From Pseudomonas sp. HAR-UPW-AIA-41 (GTDB taxonomy: Bacteria; Pseudomonadota; Gammaproteobacteria; Pseudomonadales; Pseudomonadaceae), in assembly GCF_002304225.1 (NCBI RefSeq), contig NZ_NSLB01000013.1, positions 1 through 54,839 on the forward strand: a DNA stretch of 54,839 nucleotides, given 5' to 3'. A program made the position numbers and the translations under genes. Below the pieces are notes generated by a model that ran no database searches, had not been told where the DNA came from, and worked only from the letters and a program-made list of their open reading frames with translations. Below are positions 10,498-22,745 of this stretch, in pieces. Within the stretch, counting starts at the first letter, position 1, and each line of letters opens with the position of its first letter.

Positions 10498-11037
10498 TTA
10501 CCACATCAGGTCGTCGGGAACCTGATAGGCGGCGTATGGATCATCGGCATCCGGCGCCTCGGTCGGCGTATTGAGCAGGATCACCCGGCGCGGATCACGC
10601 TCCTGAATGCGCAGCGCCGCCTCACGCGGGATCATCTCGTAGCCGCCGCCATGGCGGACAATGGCCAGCGAGCCGCGGCTGAGCTTGTCGCGCAGCATGG
10701 CGTTGACCGCAATACGTTTGATCTTCTTCTCGTCGACGAAGTTGTAGTAGTCATCGCTCTGCAGCTTGGGCAGGCGCGAGCTTTCGATCAGCTGTTTGAT
10801 CTGCGCGGCGCGGGCCTTCTGCTCGGCCTTTTCCTTCTGCTGTTCGTTCAGCGCCTGGTCGCGCGCAGCCTTCTCGGCCTGCGCCTGCAGGGCAGCCTGC
10901 CTGATCGCATCGTCGACTTCCACCTGGCCTTTCTTTTCCAGGCGCTGCTGTTTCTGTTTCTGCTTGCCGGCCTGTTTGGCCTGCTTTTCACTGACCAGAC
11001 CGGCTTTCATCAGCTGGTCGCGAAGGGAAAGACTCAT
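10498..11037 (-). CDS. DUF2058 family nucleoprotein/polynucleotide-associated protein
   Basis: A 179-residue soluble protein of the DUF2058 (YaiL-like) family. Residues 15-85 are dominated by Lys, Gln, Glu and Ala and predict one long charged helix or coiled coil. The C-terminal half holds the conserved family segment DDYYNFVDEKKIKRIAVN and a region with RHGGGYEMIP. I used the ATG at 11037, which gives the family's usual MSLSLRDQLMKAGLV opening. The role is not well defined. Confidence 0.87.
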   Translation of the reverse strand: MSLSLRDQLMKAGLVSEKQAKQAGKQKQKQQRLEKKGQVEVDDAIRQAALQAQAEKAARDQALNEQQKEKAEQKARAAQIKQLIESSRLPKLQSDDYYNFVDEKKIKRIAVNAMLRDKLSRGSLAIVRHGGGYEMIPREAALRIQERDPRRVILLNTPTEAPDADDPYAAYQVPDDLMW

Positions 11038-11060
11038 GGAGGGTTCTCGTTCAGTTCGAC

Positions 11061-11891
11061 TCAGCAGCCCAGGGCTGCCTTTTCCTGTTTCTTGGCTTCG
11101 CCCCACAGGGCATCCAGCTCATCCAGGCTGCAATTCTCGATGGGACGGCCGGCATCACGCAACGCCTGCTCGATGAAGCGGAAGCGCCGCTCGAACTTGC
11201 CATTGGCCGCCCGCAGCGCCGCCTCCGGTTCGACCTTGAGATGGCGGGCCAGATTGACCACGACAAACAGCAGGTCGCCAAGCTCCTCGGCAATGGCCTG
11301 CGGATCGTTCTCGCTCATGGCCTCGAGCACTTCATCGAGTTCTTCGCGCACCTTGTCCAGCACCGGCAGGGCCTCCGGCCAGTCGAAGCCCACCTGCGCC
11401 GCGCGCTTCTGCAGCTTGGCCGCGCGCGACAGGGCCGGCAGGGCCTGGGGCACATCATCCAGCAGCGACAACTGCTCGGGAGCAGCCGCCCTGGCGGCAC
11501 GTTCCTCGGCCTTGAGTTCTTCCCAGCGCTGCTTGACCGCCGCCTCTTCCAGCTTCTGCGCATCCGGCGCCGCATACAGATCGCCATCCGGGAACACGTG
11601 CGGGTGCCGGCGGATCAGCTTGGCGGTGATGCCATCGACCACCTCGGCAAAACCGAAGCGCCCCTCCTCTGACGCCAACTGGCTGTAGTAGACCACCTGG
11701 AACAGCAGATCACCCAGCTCGCCGGGCAGATGATCGAAATCGCCGCGCTCGATGGCATCGGCGACCTCGTAAGCCTCTTCGAGGGTGTAGGGCACGATGC
11801 TGGCGTAGCTCTGTTTGAGGTCCCACGGGCAGCCGTGCTCGGGGTGACGCAGACGCGCCATCAGCTGCAACAGATCGTCGAGCTTATACAT
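11061..11891 (-). CDS. mazG: Nucleoside triphosphate pyrophosphohydrolase MazG
   Basis: A 276-residue two-domain MazG enzyme that hydrolyses NTPs to NMPs and pyrophosphate. The N-terminal repeat shows CPWDLKQSYASIVPYTLEEAYE (residues 21-42) with the metal-binding E-x-x-E pattern, then LPGELGDLLFQVV. A second copy (IAEELGDLLFVVVN) lies in the C-terminal half. It starts 8 bp inside the end of relA. In E. coli MazG lowers ppGpp during starvation, and the coupling to relA fits that link. Confidence 0.94.
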   Translation of the reverse strand: MYKLDDLLQLMARLRHPEHGCPWDLKQSYASIVPYTLEEAYEVADAIERGDFDHLPGELGDLLFQVVYYSQLASEEGRFGFAEVVDGITAKLIRRHPHVFPDGDLYAAPDAQKLEEAAVKQRWEELKAEERAARAAAPEQLSLLDDVPQALPALSRAAKLQKRAAQVGFDWPEALPVLDKVREELDEVLEAMSENDPQAIAEELGDLLFVVVNLARHLKVEPEAALRAANGKFERRFRFIEQALRDAGRPIENCSLDELDALWGEAKKQEKAALGC

Positions 11892-14133
11892 CCTTACTGC
11901 CCCGCTCGCGGCGCGTCTCGATCACGTTGGGCAACTGGCTGATGCGCGCAAGCAAGCGACCCAGAGCCTCCAGCCCGGGAATCTCGATGGTCAGGCGCAT
12001 GGCCGCGGTGTTGTCTTCCTTGTTCGAGCGGGTGTTGACCGCCAGCACGTTGATCTTCTCGTTGAGCAGCACCTGCGACACGTCGCGCAGCAGACCGGAA
12101 CGGTCGTAGGCACGCACCAGGATATCCACCGGATAGGTCTGCACCGGCGCGCTGCCCCAGCTCACCTGAATCATCCGGTGCGCCTCGCGCTCGACCAGTT
12201 GCAGCGCGGTCGGGCAATCCTGGCGGTGGATGGTCACACCACGGCCGACCGTGATGTAGCCAATGATCGGATCACCCGGCAGCGGCTGGCAGCAACCGGC
12301 CATCTGGGTGAGCAGGTTGCCCACCCCGAGAATCTGTACATCGTCGTGACGTCCGGGGCGGCTGCTGGGTTTGCGCGGAATCAGCTCCAGCTGTTCGCTG
12401 CTGCGATCCGGCTCGACCAGTTGCTGCGCCTGGTTGACCGTGGGCGCCAGACGCAGGTCGCCGGCCCCGAGTGCCGCATACAGGTCATCGGCGGTCTTGA
12501 GGTTGCACTTCTCGGCGAGCCTGGTGAAATCCACCGGCGGCATGGCAAGACGGGCCAGCTCGCGTTCGAGCATCTGCTTGCCGGCGGCGACGTTCTGCTC
12601 GCGGTCCTGCTGCTTGAACCAGTGAACGATCTTGGCCCGCGCCCGGCTGGTGGTGACATAGCCCAGGTTGGAGTTGAGCCAGTCGCGGCTCGGCGCGCCG
12701 TTCTTGCCGGTGATGATCGTCACCTGATCGCCGGTGTGCAGGCTGTAGGTCAGCGGCACGATGCGCCCGTTGATCTTGGCGCCACGGCAGTTGTGGCCGA
12801 TCTGGGTATGCACGCGGTAGGCGAAGTCCAGCGGCGTAGCCCCCTTGGGCAGGTCGATGGCATGCCCGTCCGGGGTGAACACGTAGACGCGGTCCGGCTC
12901 GATATCGACCTTGAGCTGCTCGGCCAGGCCGCCGATGTCGCCCAGCTCCTCGTGCCACTCGAGCACCTGACGCAGCCAGGCCATCTTCTCTTCGTAGTGG
13001 TTGGAGTTGCCTTTGACGTCGGTACCCTTGTACTTCCAGTGCGCACAGACGCCCAGCTCGGCTTCCTCGTGCATGCCATGGGTACGGATCTGCACCTCCA
13101 GCACCTTGCCTTCCGGCCCGAGCACGGCGGTGTGCAGCGAACGGTAGCCGTTCTCCTTGGGGTTGGCGATGTAGTCGTCGAACTCCTTGGGGATATGTCG
13201 CCACAGGCTGTGCACGATGCCGAGCGTGGTGTAGCAGTCGCGCACCTCGGGCACCAGCACGCGCACCGCACGCACGTCGTAGATCTGGCTGAACTCCAGA
13301 CCTTTCTTCTGCATCTTTCGCCAGATCGAATAGATGTGTTTCGCCCGCCCGCTGATGTCGGCCTTGATCCCGGCGGCGCTCAGCTCGTCGCGCAGCTGCT
13401 GCATGACGTCACTGATGTACTGCTGGCGGTCGAGACGACGCTCGTGCAGCAGCTTGGCAATCTGTTTGTACTGCTCGGGCTCCAGATAGCGGAAGGACAG
13501 GTCCTCCAGCTCCCACTTGATGTGACCGATGCCCAGGCGATGAGCCAGCGGCGCGTAGATGTCGAACACCTCGCGCGCCACGCGGTGACGCTTCTCTTCG
13601 TCGGCGTCCTTGACCTCGCGGATGGCACAGGTGCGCTCGGCCAGTTTGATCAGCGCCACGCGCACATCATCGACCATGGCCACCAGCATCTTGCGCAGGT
13701 TCTCCACCTGCGCCTGGGAGCCAAGCACCAGAGAGTCGCGCGGGTTGACGCTGTTGCTGATCGCCGCCATGCGCAGCACGCCCTTGATCAGCTTGCCGAC
13801 CACCGGGCCAAAGCGCTCCTGCACGGCGGCCAGACTGACCTTGTCCTCGCGCACCGCGCGATAGATCACCGCCGCTACCAGCGAATCCTGATCAAGCTTG
13901 AGATCGGCGAGAATCTCGGCAATCTCGAGGCCGGTGCGGAAACTCGAATTACCCTCGGCCCAGATATTCTTCTGCGCAATCGCCTGCTGCTCGACATCGC
14001 GGGCGTATTCGCACGCCATGCGAAGGCCATCACGCTCGAGCGCCGGATCGAGCGCGACGATGTGATCCAGCCATGCATCGAGGTTGAGGCTGCCGTCATC
14101 GTTGACCGGCTGCGAAGCCCTTACCTGTACCAT
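11884..14133 (-). CDS. relA: GTP pyrophosphokinase RelA ((p)ppGpp synthetase I)
   Basis: A 749-residue ribosome-associated synthetase of the stringent-response alarmone. Domains in order: a pseudo-hydrolase HD region lacking the HD metal-binding residues (residues about 50-190), the synthetase domain, with YDVRAVRVLV and GYRSLHTAV (about 235-390), the TGS domain, with VFTPDGHAIDLPKGATPLDFAYRVH (about 405-465), a conserved-cysteine region (MAGCCQPLPGD) and a C-terminal ACT domain. The degenerate HD is what separates RelA from SpoT. Its gene overlaps mazG by 8 bp. Downstream of mazG comes DUF2058. Confidence 0.97.
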   Translation of the reverse strand: MVQVRASQPVNDDGSLNLDAWLDHIVALDPALERDGLRMACEYARDVEQQAIAQKNIWAEGNSSFRTGLEIAEILADLKLDQDSLVAAVIYRAVREDKVSLAAVQERFGPVVGKLIKGVLRMAAISNSVNPRDSLVLGSQAQVENLRKMLVAMVDDVRVALIKLAERTCAIREVKDADEEKRHRVAREVFDIYAPLAHRLGIGHIKWELEDLSFRYLEPEQYKQIAKLLHERRLDRQQYISDVMQQLRDELSAAGIKADISGRAKHIYSIWRKMQKKGLEFSQIYDVRAVRVLVPEVRDCYTTLGIVHSLWRHIPKEFDDYIANPKENGYRSLHTAVLGPEGKVLEVQIRTHGMHEEAELGVCAHWKYKGTDVKGNSNHYEEKMAWLRQVLEWHEELGDIGGLAEQLKVDIEPDRVYVFTPDGHAIDLPKGATPLDFAYRVHTQIGHNCRGAKINGRIVPLTYSLHTGDQVTIITGKNGAPSRDWLNSNLGYVTTSRARAKIVHWFKQQDREQNVAAGKQMLERELARLAMPPVDFTRLAEKCNLKTADDLYAALGAGDLRLAPTVNQAQQLVEPDRSSEQLELIPRKPSSRPGRHDDVQILGVGNLLTQMAGCCQPLPGDPIIGYITVGRGVTIHRQDCPTALQLVEREAHRMIQVSWGSAPVQTYPVDILVRAYDRSGLLRDVSQVLLNEKINVLAVNTRSNKEDNTAAMRLTIEIPGLEALGRLLARISQLPNVIETRRERGSKDV

Positions 14134-14214
14134 CTTGCATCCTCTTGCAGAGCCGGCCTTCCATGGGCCGGTCGGATTACAGGAGCTTCCTAGCAGACCG
14201 CTGGAAAGCTACCT

Positions 14215-14300
14215 GCGTTGCCATCGCTGCGTTAAAAACAGGCTCAAAATGCTCATTTACCACACACGTAAACTGCGCTTTTTCGCCTGTTTTCGCCTTG
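14215..14300. repeat. Palindromic dispersed repeat, copy 1
   Basis: An imperfect palindrome in the relA-rlmD gap. Outer arms AAAACAGGC (14235-14243) and GCCTGTTTT (14285-14293) enclose an inner TTTAC/GTAAA stem (14256-14260 and 14268-14272). The core CTCATTTAC...GTAAACT also appears in the second copy at 52021-52100. The pattern matches a family of short palindromic repeats common between genes in Pseudomonas genomes. Confidence 0.75.
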
Positions 14301-14335
14301 CGCTGACTGCCTCGCCAACGCTTTCCAAAGGCCTG

Positions 14336-15688
14336 CTAGCTCCTCTCGAACAACGCCATCGCCTCGACATGCGCCGTCTGGGGGAACATGTCGAGGATTC
14401 CAGCCTTGCGCAGCCGGTAGCCCTGTCGGACCAGCTCGGCGGCATCCCGCGCCAGCGTGGCGGGGTTGCAGGAAACGTACAGCACACGCTCGGCGCCCAG
14501 GCGTTGCATATCACGCACCACCTCGAAGGCGCCGTCTCGCGGCGGGTCCAGCAAAACGGCAGGGAAGCCGGATTCTGCCCAACTCGCCGCGTGCAGAGGC
14601 TGCGCCAGATCAGCGCACAGCACCCGCACATTGTTCAGACCATTGGCCACGGCGTTGGCCTGGGCACGCTCGACCATCGCCGCCACGCCCTCCACGGCCA
14701 CCACTTCATGCACCCGCCGCGCCAGCGGCAGGGCAAAGTTGCCCAGACCGCAGAACAGGTCGAGCACACGCTCACCGGCCTGCGGCGCCAGCCAGTCTAG
14801 CGCCTGAGCCACCATCTGCTCATTGATAGAGGCATTGACCTGCACGAAGTCGCCCGGCCGCCAGGCCAGCTCCACGACATAGGCCGGCAGGGCAAAGCCC
14901 AGCTCGGCACCGGCCTGATCCGGGTAAGGCTCTCCCTCGCCATGCCACCACAACTGCACCTGCTGCTCGGCACAGAACTGCCGCAGCAGCTGCTGATCGG
15001 CCTCGGCCAGTGCCCCGGTATGGCGCAGCAGCAGCGCCACCCGGGTACCGCTGAACAGTTCGACATGGCCGATCCGCTCGGGGCGGCTGAACTGGCGCAA
15101 CAGTGCCGGCAAAGCGCGGGCAATCGACTGCAAGGGCTGTACCAGCACCGGGCATTCGCCCAGGGCAACGATGTCCTGACTGGCGGCAGCGCGGAAGCCG
15201 ACCTCCAGGCGCTTCTGCTTGGCATCCCAGCGCACGGCAATCCGCGTGCGCCGGCGATAGCCCAGCTCCGGACCGGTCAGCGGCGCAGCCCACTCCTCCG
15301 GCTGCACCTGCGCCAGACGCTGCAACTGTTCGGCCAGGCTACGCTGTTTCAGCGCCAGCTGTTCGGCATGCGGCAGGTGCTGCAGGCTGCAACCGCCGCA
15401 GCGCCCGGCGACTGCGCAGGCCGGCTGCCGGCGCAGCTCACTAGCCTTGAGCACGCGCTCGACGCGGGCATCGACCACCTTGCTGCGAGCGGCCAGCACA
15501 CGGGCTTCGACGTCCTCACCGGCCAGAGCGCCGGCCACAAACCAGGTGCGGCCGTCGACATGCGCAATGCCGCGACCATCATGAGCCAGGCGCTCTATCT
15601 GCAGCTTCTGCTTCTTGCCCACCGGGACGCCGGCAGACTTGTCACCACCGGCCGGCTGGAAACGCAGGGTCTTGGGTTGGCGGGCCAT
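14336..15688 (-). CDS. rlmD: 23S rRNA (uracil-1939-C5)-methyltransferase RlmD
   Basis: A 450-residue SAM-dependent RNA methyltransferase. An N-terminal TRAM domain ([21 protein letters not shown], residues about 30-50) is followed by the iron-sulfur cysteine cluster [14 protein letters not shown]. The SAM-binding region includes [16 protein letters not shown], and the catalytic cysteine lies in [12 protein letters not shown] near the C-terminus. It modifies U1939 of 23S rRNA. It begins 115 bp downstream of cysM on the same strand as relA, separated from relA by the palindromic repeat. Confidence 0.95.
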   Translation of the reverse strand: MARQPKTLRFQPAGGDKSAGVPVGKKQKLQIERLAHDGRGIAHVDGRTWFVAGALAGEDVEARVLAARSKVVDARVERVLKASELRRQPACAVAGRCGGCSLQHLPHAEQLALKQRSLAEQLQRLAQVQPEEWAAPLTGPELGYRRRTRIAVRWDAKQKRLEVGFRAAASQDIVALGECPVLVQPLQSIARALPALLRQFSRPERIGHVELFSGTRVALLLRHTGALAEADQQLLRQFCAEQQVQLWWHGEGEPYPDQAGAELGFALPAYVVELAWRPGDFVQVNASINEQMVAQALDWLAPQAGERVLDLFCGLGNFALPLARRVHEVVAVEGVAAMVERAQANAVANGLNNVRVLCADLAQPLHAASWAESGFPAVLLDPPRDGAFEVVRDMQRLGAERVLYVSCNPATLARDAAELVRQGYRLRKAGILDMFPQTAHVEAMALFERS

Positions 15689-15690
15689 GG

Positions 15691-16575
15691 CTATTGGTTA
15701 AACAGGCCGGACGACAGGTAACGGTCGCCGCGGTCACAGATGATCGCCACCATCAGCGCGTTCTCCACCTGCTGCGACAGACGCAGCATGGCCGCCACCG
15801 CACCGCCGGAGGAAACGCCGCAGAAGATGCCCTCCTCACGGGCCAGACGGCGCATGCAGTCCTCGGCCTCGGTCTGCGAGATATCCAGTACCTGATCGAC
15901 CCGGCTGGCGTCGAAGATGCTCGGCAGGTATTCCTGCGGCCAGCGGCGAATCCCGGGAATGGCCGAGCCATCCTGTGGCTGCAGACCGATGATCTGCACC
16001 GCCGGGTTCTGTTCCTTGAGGTAGCGCGAGGTGCCCATGATGGTACCGGTGGTGCCCATCGAGCTGATGAAATGGGTGATGCGCCCAGCGGTCTGCCGCC
16101 AGATTTCCGGACCGGTGCTCTGGTAGTGAGCCACCGGGTTATCGGCATTGGCGAACTGATCCAGCACCTTGCCCCTGCCCTCGGCCTGCATGGCCAGCGC
16201 CAGATCACGCGCTTCCTCCATGCCACCGACCAGAATCAGCTCGGCGCCGTAGGCCGTCATGGCGGCCTTGCGCTCGGCGGTGGAGTTGTCCGGCATGATC
16301 AGGATCATGCGGTAGCCCTTGATCGCCGCCACCATGGCCAGGGCAATGCCGGTGTTGCCGCTGGTAGCCTCGATCAGGGTATCGCCGGGGTGGATGTCAC
16401 CGCGCAACTCGGCCGCGCTGATCATCGACAACGCCGGGCGGTCCTTCACCGAGCCAGCCGGGTTGTTGCCTTCCAGCTTCACCAGCAGGGTATTGCTGGT
16501 CTGTCCCGCCAGGCGCTGCAGGCGCACCAGCGGCGTGTTGCCGACATAGTCGGCAATCGTGGGGAAATCAGTCAT
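15691..16575 (-). CDS. cysM: Cysteine synthase B
   Basis: A 294-residue PLP enzyme converting O-acetylserine and sulfide or thiosulfate to cysteine or S-sulfocysteine. The PLP lysine is Lys44 in [12 protein letters not shown], the substrate loop is [10 protein letters not shown], and the PLP phosphate loop lies in the [11 protein letters not shown] segment. The ATG at 16575 gives the normal start ([17 protein letters not shown]); the frame is open further upstream but that extension is not family-like. The short length and the sequence match CysM rather than CysK. It diverges from gacS and ends 2 bp before rlmD begins. Confidence 0.94.
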   Translation of the reverse strand: MTDFPTIADYVGNTPLVRLQRLAGQTSNTLLVKLEGNNPAGSVKDRPALSMISAAELRGDIHPGDTLIEATSGNTGIALAMVAAIKGYRMILIMPDNSTAERKAAMTAYGAELILVGGMEEARDLALAMQAEGRGKVLDQFANADNPVAHYQSTGPEIWRQTAGRITHFISSMGTTGTIMGTSRYLKEQNPAVQIIGLQPQDGSAIPGIRRWPQEYLPSIFDASRVDQVLDISQTEAEDCMRRLAREEGIFCGVSSGGAVAAMLRLSQQVENALMVAIICDRGDRYLSSGLFNQ

Positions 16576-16714
16576 GACGTATCGGCACTCGGCCAGCATT
16601 ACGGGGCACCTATGATAGCGGCAAACCGGAGCAGGCCATACCGCCACACGCGCCAGTTGTTTGCCGCTCGTTGCCGCGCCGCTACACTGCCGGAAAATCT
16701 GCAGGAGGCTGTGC

Positions 16715-19474
<2,760 letters not shown>

Positions 19475-19485
19475 GGAAACCAGCC

Positions 19486-20478
19486 ATGCACATCATGCTG
19501 TTCAGTTGTCAGCACTACGATCAGGACAGTTTCTCGGCGGCCAATGCGGCAGGCGCCTTTAGCCTTAGCTTTCAGCCCAGTCGACTGACCCTCGCTACCG
19601 CCGCCCTGGCCGATGGCGTGCCTGTGGTCTGCGCCTTTATCAACGATGACCTTTCGGCACCCGTCCTGCAGCGCCTGGCGGCCGGAGGCACACGACTGAT
19701 TGCCCTGCGTTCGGCCGGCTACAACCATGTCGACCTCAAGGCGGCCGAACAGCTGGGCCTTGGCGTGGTGCGCGTGCCCGACTACTCACCGCACGCCATC
19801 GCCGAGCACGCCGTGGCTCTGATTCTGGCGCTCAACCGCCGCATCCACCGCGCCTACAACCGCACCCGCGAGGGCGACTTCTCCCTGCACGGGCTGATCG
19901 GCTTCGACCTGCACGGCAAGACCGTCGGTGTGATTGGCACCGGGCAGATAGGCGCGGCCTTCGCCCGCATCATGCTCGGCTTCGGTTGCCGGGTGCTGGC
20001 CAGCGATCCGCAGACCGACCCCGCCCTGCAGCAGGCCGGCGTTCACTATCTGCCGCTGGCCGAGCTGCTGCCGCAGACCGACATTCTCAGCCTGCACTGC
20101 CCGCTCAATGCCGCCACCCGTCACCTGATCGATGCCAGCGCACTGGCCAGCCTCAAACCCGGCGCCATGCTGATCAATACCGGTCGCGGCGCACTGGTGG
20201 ATACACCGGCCCTGATCGGCGCCCTGAAAAGCGGTCGACTGGGGTATCTGGGCCTGGATGTCTACGAAGAAGAAGCCCAGTTGTTCTTCGCCGACTGCTC
20301 CGACCAGCCGCTGCAGGACGATGTGCTCGCGCGACTGCTGACCTTTCCCAATGTCATCATCACCGCTCACCAGGCCTTCCTTACCCGCGAGGCACTGGCG
20401 GCCATCGCCACCACCACCCTGAACAACATCAGCGCCTGGGACGCCGGCAAGCCCGTCAACCTTGTCAGCGCGGCCTGA
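19486..20478 (+). CDS. ldhA: D-lactate dehydrogenase (fermentative, NAD-dependent)
   Basis: A 330-residue D-2-hydroxyacid dehydrogenase. The Rossmann fingerprint GVIGTGQIGAAFARI sits in the middle and the catalytic Arg, Glu and His are expected in NTGRGALVD, LDVYEEE and ITAHQAF, all visible. The sequence matches the LdhA type that reduces pyruvate to D-lactate rather than a phosphoglycerate dehydrogenase. It starts 11 bp after gacS, a neighbourhood conserved in pseudomonads. Confidence 0.93.
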   Translation: MHIMLFSCQHYDQDSFSAANAAGAFSLSFQPSRLTLATAALADGVPVVCAFINDDLSAPVLQRLAAGGTRLIALRSAGYNHVDLKAAEQLGLGVVRVPDYSPHAIAEHAVALILALNRRIHRAYNRTREGDFSLHGLIGFDLHGKTVGVIGTGQIGAAFARIMLGFGCRVLASDPQTDPALQQAGVHYLPLAELLPQTDILSLHCPLNAATRHLIDASALASLKPGAMLINTGRGALVDTPALIGALKSGRLGYLGLDVYEEEAQLFFADCSDQPLQDDVLARLLTFPNVIITAHQAFLTREALAAIATTTLNNISAWDAGKPVNLVSAA

Positions 20479-20520
20479 GACCGCGCCCATGGTAGGATGC
20501 CCGCCCCTTGCGGAGGACTT

Positions 20521-20961
20521 ATGGCCGAACACGATTTTCGCTACACCCTGCTCAACCCTGCCCACACCCTGACCGAGTGCCGCGCCATGGCACCCGGCCT
20601 GTACCAACTGACCGGCACTGGCGGCTCGGTACAAAACGGCGACACCCTGCTGGTCACGCTCAAGGGCAGCCGCGACCTGTTCATGCGCCTGCATGTGGAC
20701 AAGGTCCGTCATCTGATCAACCCGCCGGGGCAGTGGACCGCGGTAGCCAAAGGCCCGGCATTCCGCGAACTGGCCATCCATACTTGGCGGGTGAACTGTG
20801 ATGGCTGCGCAGCCACGCTGGACTTCGAGTTCGCCGTCGACGCCACCCTCGGCAACCCGGCACGCGAAGCCGCAGCACAGGCACGCATCGCCGAACTGGG
20901 CTGGCAGACCCGCGCTGGCCAGCACCTGTGCCCGAACTGCCAGAAGGAAACTGCCGCATGA
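20521..20961 (+). CDS. Conserved hypothetical protein with paired CxxC motifs
   Basis: A 146-residue soluble protein; the ATG at 20521 follows GGAGG and is preferred over an upstream start. Two cysteine pairs, Cys93/Cys96 in NCDGCA and Cys137/Cys140 in LCPNCQKE, are spaced like a zinc-ribbon or rubredoxin-like site. The rest shows beta-strand character (DTLLVTLKGSRDLFMRLHV). The downstream lipoprotein gene overlaps its stop (ATGA), so the two are coupled. Function unknown; metal binding is my inference. Confidence 0.75.
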   Translation: MAEHDFRYTLLNPAHTLTECRAMAPGLYQLTGTGGSVQNGDTLLVTLKGSRDLFMRLHVDKVRHLINPPGQWTAVAKGPAFRELAIHTWRVNCDGCAATLDFEFAVDATLGNPAREAAAQARIAELGWQTRAGQHLCPNCQKETAA

Positions 20962-21359
20962 AGATGATCGCCGCCCTGTTGCCGCTGGCCCTGCTGGGCG
21001 CCTGCGCCAGCGACCAGCCAAGCCTGCAAGCCGAGCGCACCTACCGTGTCGAGTGGATTGGTGAACGCCCACTGATCGACCGCAGCTACCTGACTGTCAC
21101 CCTCGGCGAAGAGGGACGGGCTTACGGCAATGCCGGCTGCAACCACTGGTTCGGCGGCTACAGCCTGAATGACGAGCAACTGAGTTTCAGCGCCCCCGCC
21201 AGCACCATGAAGATGTGCCCGCCAGCACTCATGGAGCAGGAACAACGCTTTCTGAAGGCCCTGCAGTCGGTACAGCGTTGGGATTTCAGCGCCACCGGCG
21301 AGCTGCGCCTGTGGCCAGCCAGCGGAAAACCGATTCGACTGTTCGAAGATCAGCGCTGA
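20958..21359 (+). CDS. META domain lipoprotein
   Basis: A 133-residue putative lipoprotein. A short basic start and hydrophobic run (MKMIAALLPLALLGAC) end in a lipobox with the modifiable Cys at residue 16. The mature part is a META/HslJ-like domain, with the family features GNAGCNHWFGGYSL and STMKMCPPALMEQE. Such proteins sit in the envelope and are linked to stress or novobiocin tolerance in E. coli. Start overlaps the previous gene by 4 bp. It converges on dinB with only 2 bp between the stop codons. Confidence 0.87.
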   Translation: MKMIAALLPLALLGACASDQPSLQAERTYRVEWIGERPLIDRSYLTVTLGEEGRAYGNAGCNHWFGGYSLNDEQLSFSAPASTMKMCPPALMEQEQRFLKALQSVQRWDFSATGELRLWPASGKPIRLFEDQR

Positions 21360-21361
21360 GG

Positions 21362-22438
21362 CTAGAACAACAGCAACTGCTCTTGGGCCTCGCGCAGATC
21401 AATCAGGCGCACACCGAGGCCCAGTAAGCGCACCGGTTTACCTCCGCGGGCAAAAGCCGCCCCGAGCAGCACGGCGTAACTGTCCAGATCACGCCCGGCC
21501 CCACTCTGCTCCAGGGTAGTCTGGGTGAAGTCATGAAATTTGACCTTCACGTAGGGTTTGCCGGGCCGGTAACTGCCATCCAGCCGCGACAGACGCTGTT
21601 CCAGCTGGGCCAGCAGTTGCGGCAACTGCTGCAGACAGGCCTGCAGGTTAGGCAGATCACTGTCAAAGGTATGCTCGACACTGACTGACTGCCGGCGGCT
21701 GTCGGCCTCCACGGCACGCTCATCAATCCCCCGCGCCAGCCCCCACAAACGCTCACCGAAGCTGCCGAACTCGCGCAGCAGCGCCAGCTTGTCCCATTCG
21801 CGCAGATCGCTGCACAGCGTTATGCCCAGGCGCGACAGTTTGTCGGCTGTCACCTTGCCCACGCCATGCAGACGGCTGACCGGCAGCGCAGAGACAAAGC
21901 TCTCCACTTCATCAGGGGTAATCACGAAGAGACCGTTGGGCTTGCGCCAGTCACTGGCAATCTTGGCGAGAAACTTGTTTGGTGCCACCCCGGCCGAGAC
22001 CGTGATGCGCAGCTCCTGCCAGACTCGCTGGCGAATCTCCCGAGCCATCCGAGTGGCACTGCCCGCGCAGCGGTCCGACTCGCTGACATCCACGTAGGCT
22101 TCGTCCAGTGATAATGGCTCGATGCGCTCGCTGTATTCACGCAGGATCGCGTGAATCTGCCGGGAGGCCATGCGGTAGGCCTCCATGCGCGGCTTGACCA
22201 CCAGCAGATCCGGGCACAACTTGAGTGCCTGCCGGGTTGGCATGGCCGAGCGCACCCCCCAGGCACGCGCCTCGTAGTTGCAGGTAGCGATTACCCCGCG
22301 CCGCTCGGCCGCGCCCCCCACTGCCAGCGGACGACCGGCCAGCTGCGGGTCATCGCGCATCTCGATGGCGGCATAAAAGCAGTCGCAGTCGATGTGGATG
22401 ATCTTGCGCACGGAAGTCCGTAAGGCCTCGGCAGGCAT
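21362..22438 (-). CDS. dinB: DNA polymerase IV (Y-family, translesion)
   Basis: About 358 residues from the ATG at 22438; a GTG 27 bp further in, giving MRKIIHIDCDCFYAA, is an equally possible start and would match the usual 349-residue length. Y-family features are clear. The metal site DCDCFYAAIEMRD, the VSALPVSRLHGVGKVTADKL helix-hairpin-helix region and the catalytic SLDEAYVDVS are all present, followed by the little-finger domain. It copies past damaged bases at low fidelity. I found no perfect LexA box upstream. The gene diverges from tRNA-fMet. Confidence 0.93.
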   Translation of the reverse strand: MPAEALRTSVRKIIHIDCDCFYAAIEMRDDPQLAGRPLAVGGAAERRGVIATCNYEARAWGVRSAMPTRQALKLCPDLLVVKPRMEAYRMASRQIHAILREYSERIEPLSLDEAYVDVSESDRCAGSATRMAREIRQRVWQELRITVSAGVAPNKFLAKIASDWRKPNGLFVITPDEVESFVSALPVSRLHGVGKVTADKLSRLGITLCSDLREWDKLALLREFGSFGERLWGLARGIDERAVEADSRRQSVSVEHTFDSDLPNLQACLQQLPQLLAQLEQRLSRLDGSYRPGKPYVKVKFHDFTQTTLEQSGAGRDLDSYAVLLGAAFARGGKPVRLLGLGVRLIDLREAQEQLLLF

Positions 22439-22512
22439 GCTCTGAGGACCGCAGTCTAGCACCGGCGCAACGCTAAGCATCTGAGCAAAAAACAGTTTTT
22501 CCAAACTAATGG

Positions 22513-22540
22513 TTGACACAAAAGTCTGCGCCAGTAGAAT
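22513..22540 (+). promoter_or_regulatory. Sigma-70 promoter of tRNA-fMet
   Basis: A consensus -35 TTGACA (22513-22518) and a TAGAAT -10 (22535-22540) are separated by 16 bp. The bases between -10 and the tRNA are GTGCGG, a GC-rich discriminator typical of promoters inhibited by ppGpp. Transcription would begin within about two bases of the mature tRNA 5' end. Confidence 0.85.
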
Positions 22541-22546
22541 GTGCGG

Positions 22547-22623
<77 letters not shown>

Positions 22624-22628
22624 ATTTC

Positions 22629-22657
22629 AAAGGCCACTCAACGAGTGGCCTTTTTTA
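22629..22657 (+). terminator. Intrinsic terminator of tRNA-fMet
   Basis: A 10-bp perfect stem (AGGCCACTCA/ TGAGTGGCCT class, loop ACG-containing) directly after the tRNA CCA end is followed by TTTTTT. Confidence 0.9.
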
Positions 22658-22745
22658 TTGCCCTACTTTTTACCGGCTTATTCAGATTAACTTAAGCTTG
22701 TTGTATTACCCTTGCGCTTAACCACTTTGCAACGGAGTCGCAACG

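Noticed and set aside
12178..14193. A 671-codon open frame antisense to relA, and similarly long ones opposite lapB (49937-51946) and the valine cluster (44126-46195)
   Set aside because: They lie entirely opposite well-identified genes, have compositions typical of the shadow frame of GC-rich coding DNA and show no domain. Long antisense frames are expected at this GC content.
22487..22501. A LexA-box-like CTG...CAG pair upstream of dinB
   Set aside because: The spacing is 9 bases rather than the 10 of a canonical LexA box and the centre is an A tract, so I do not claim SOS control from it.
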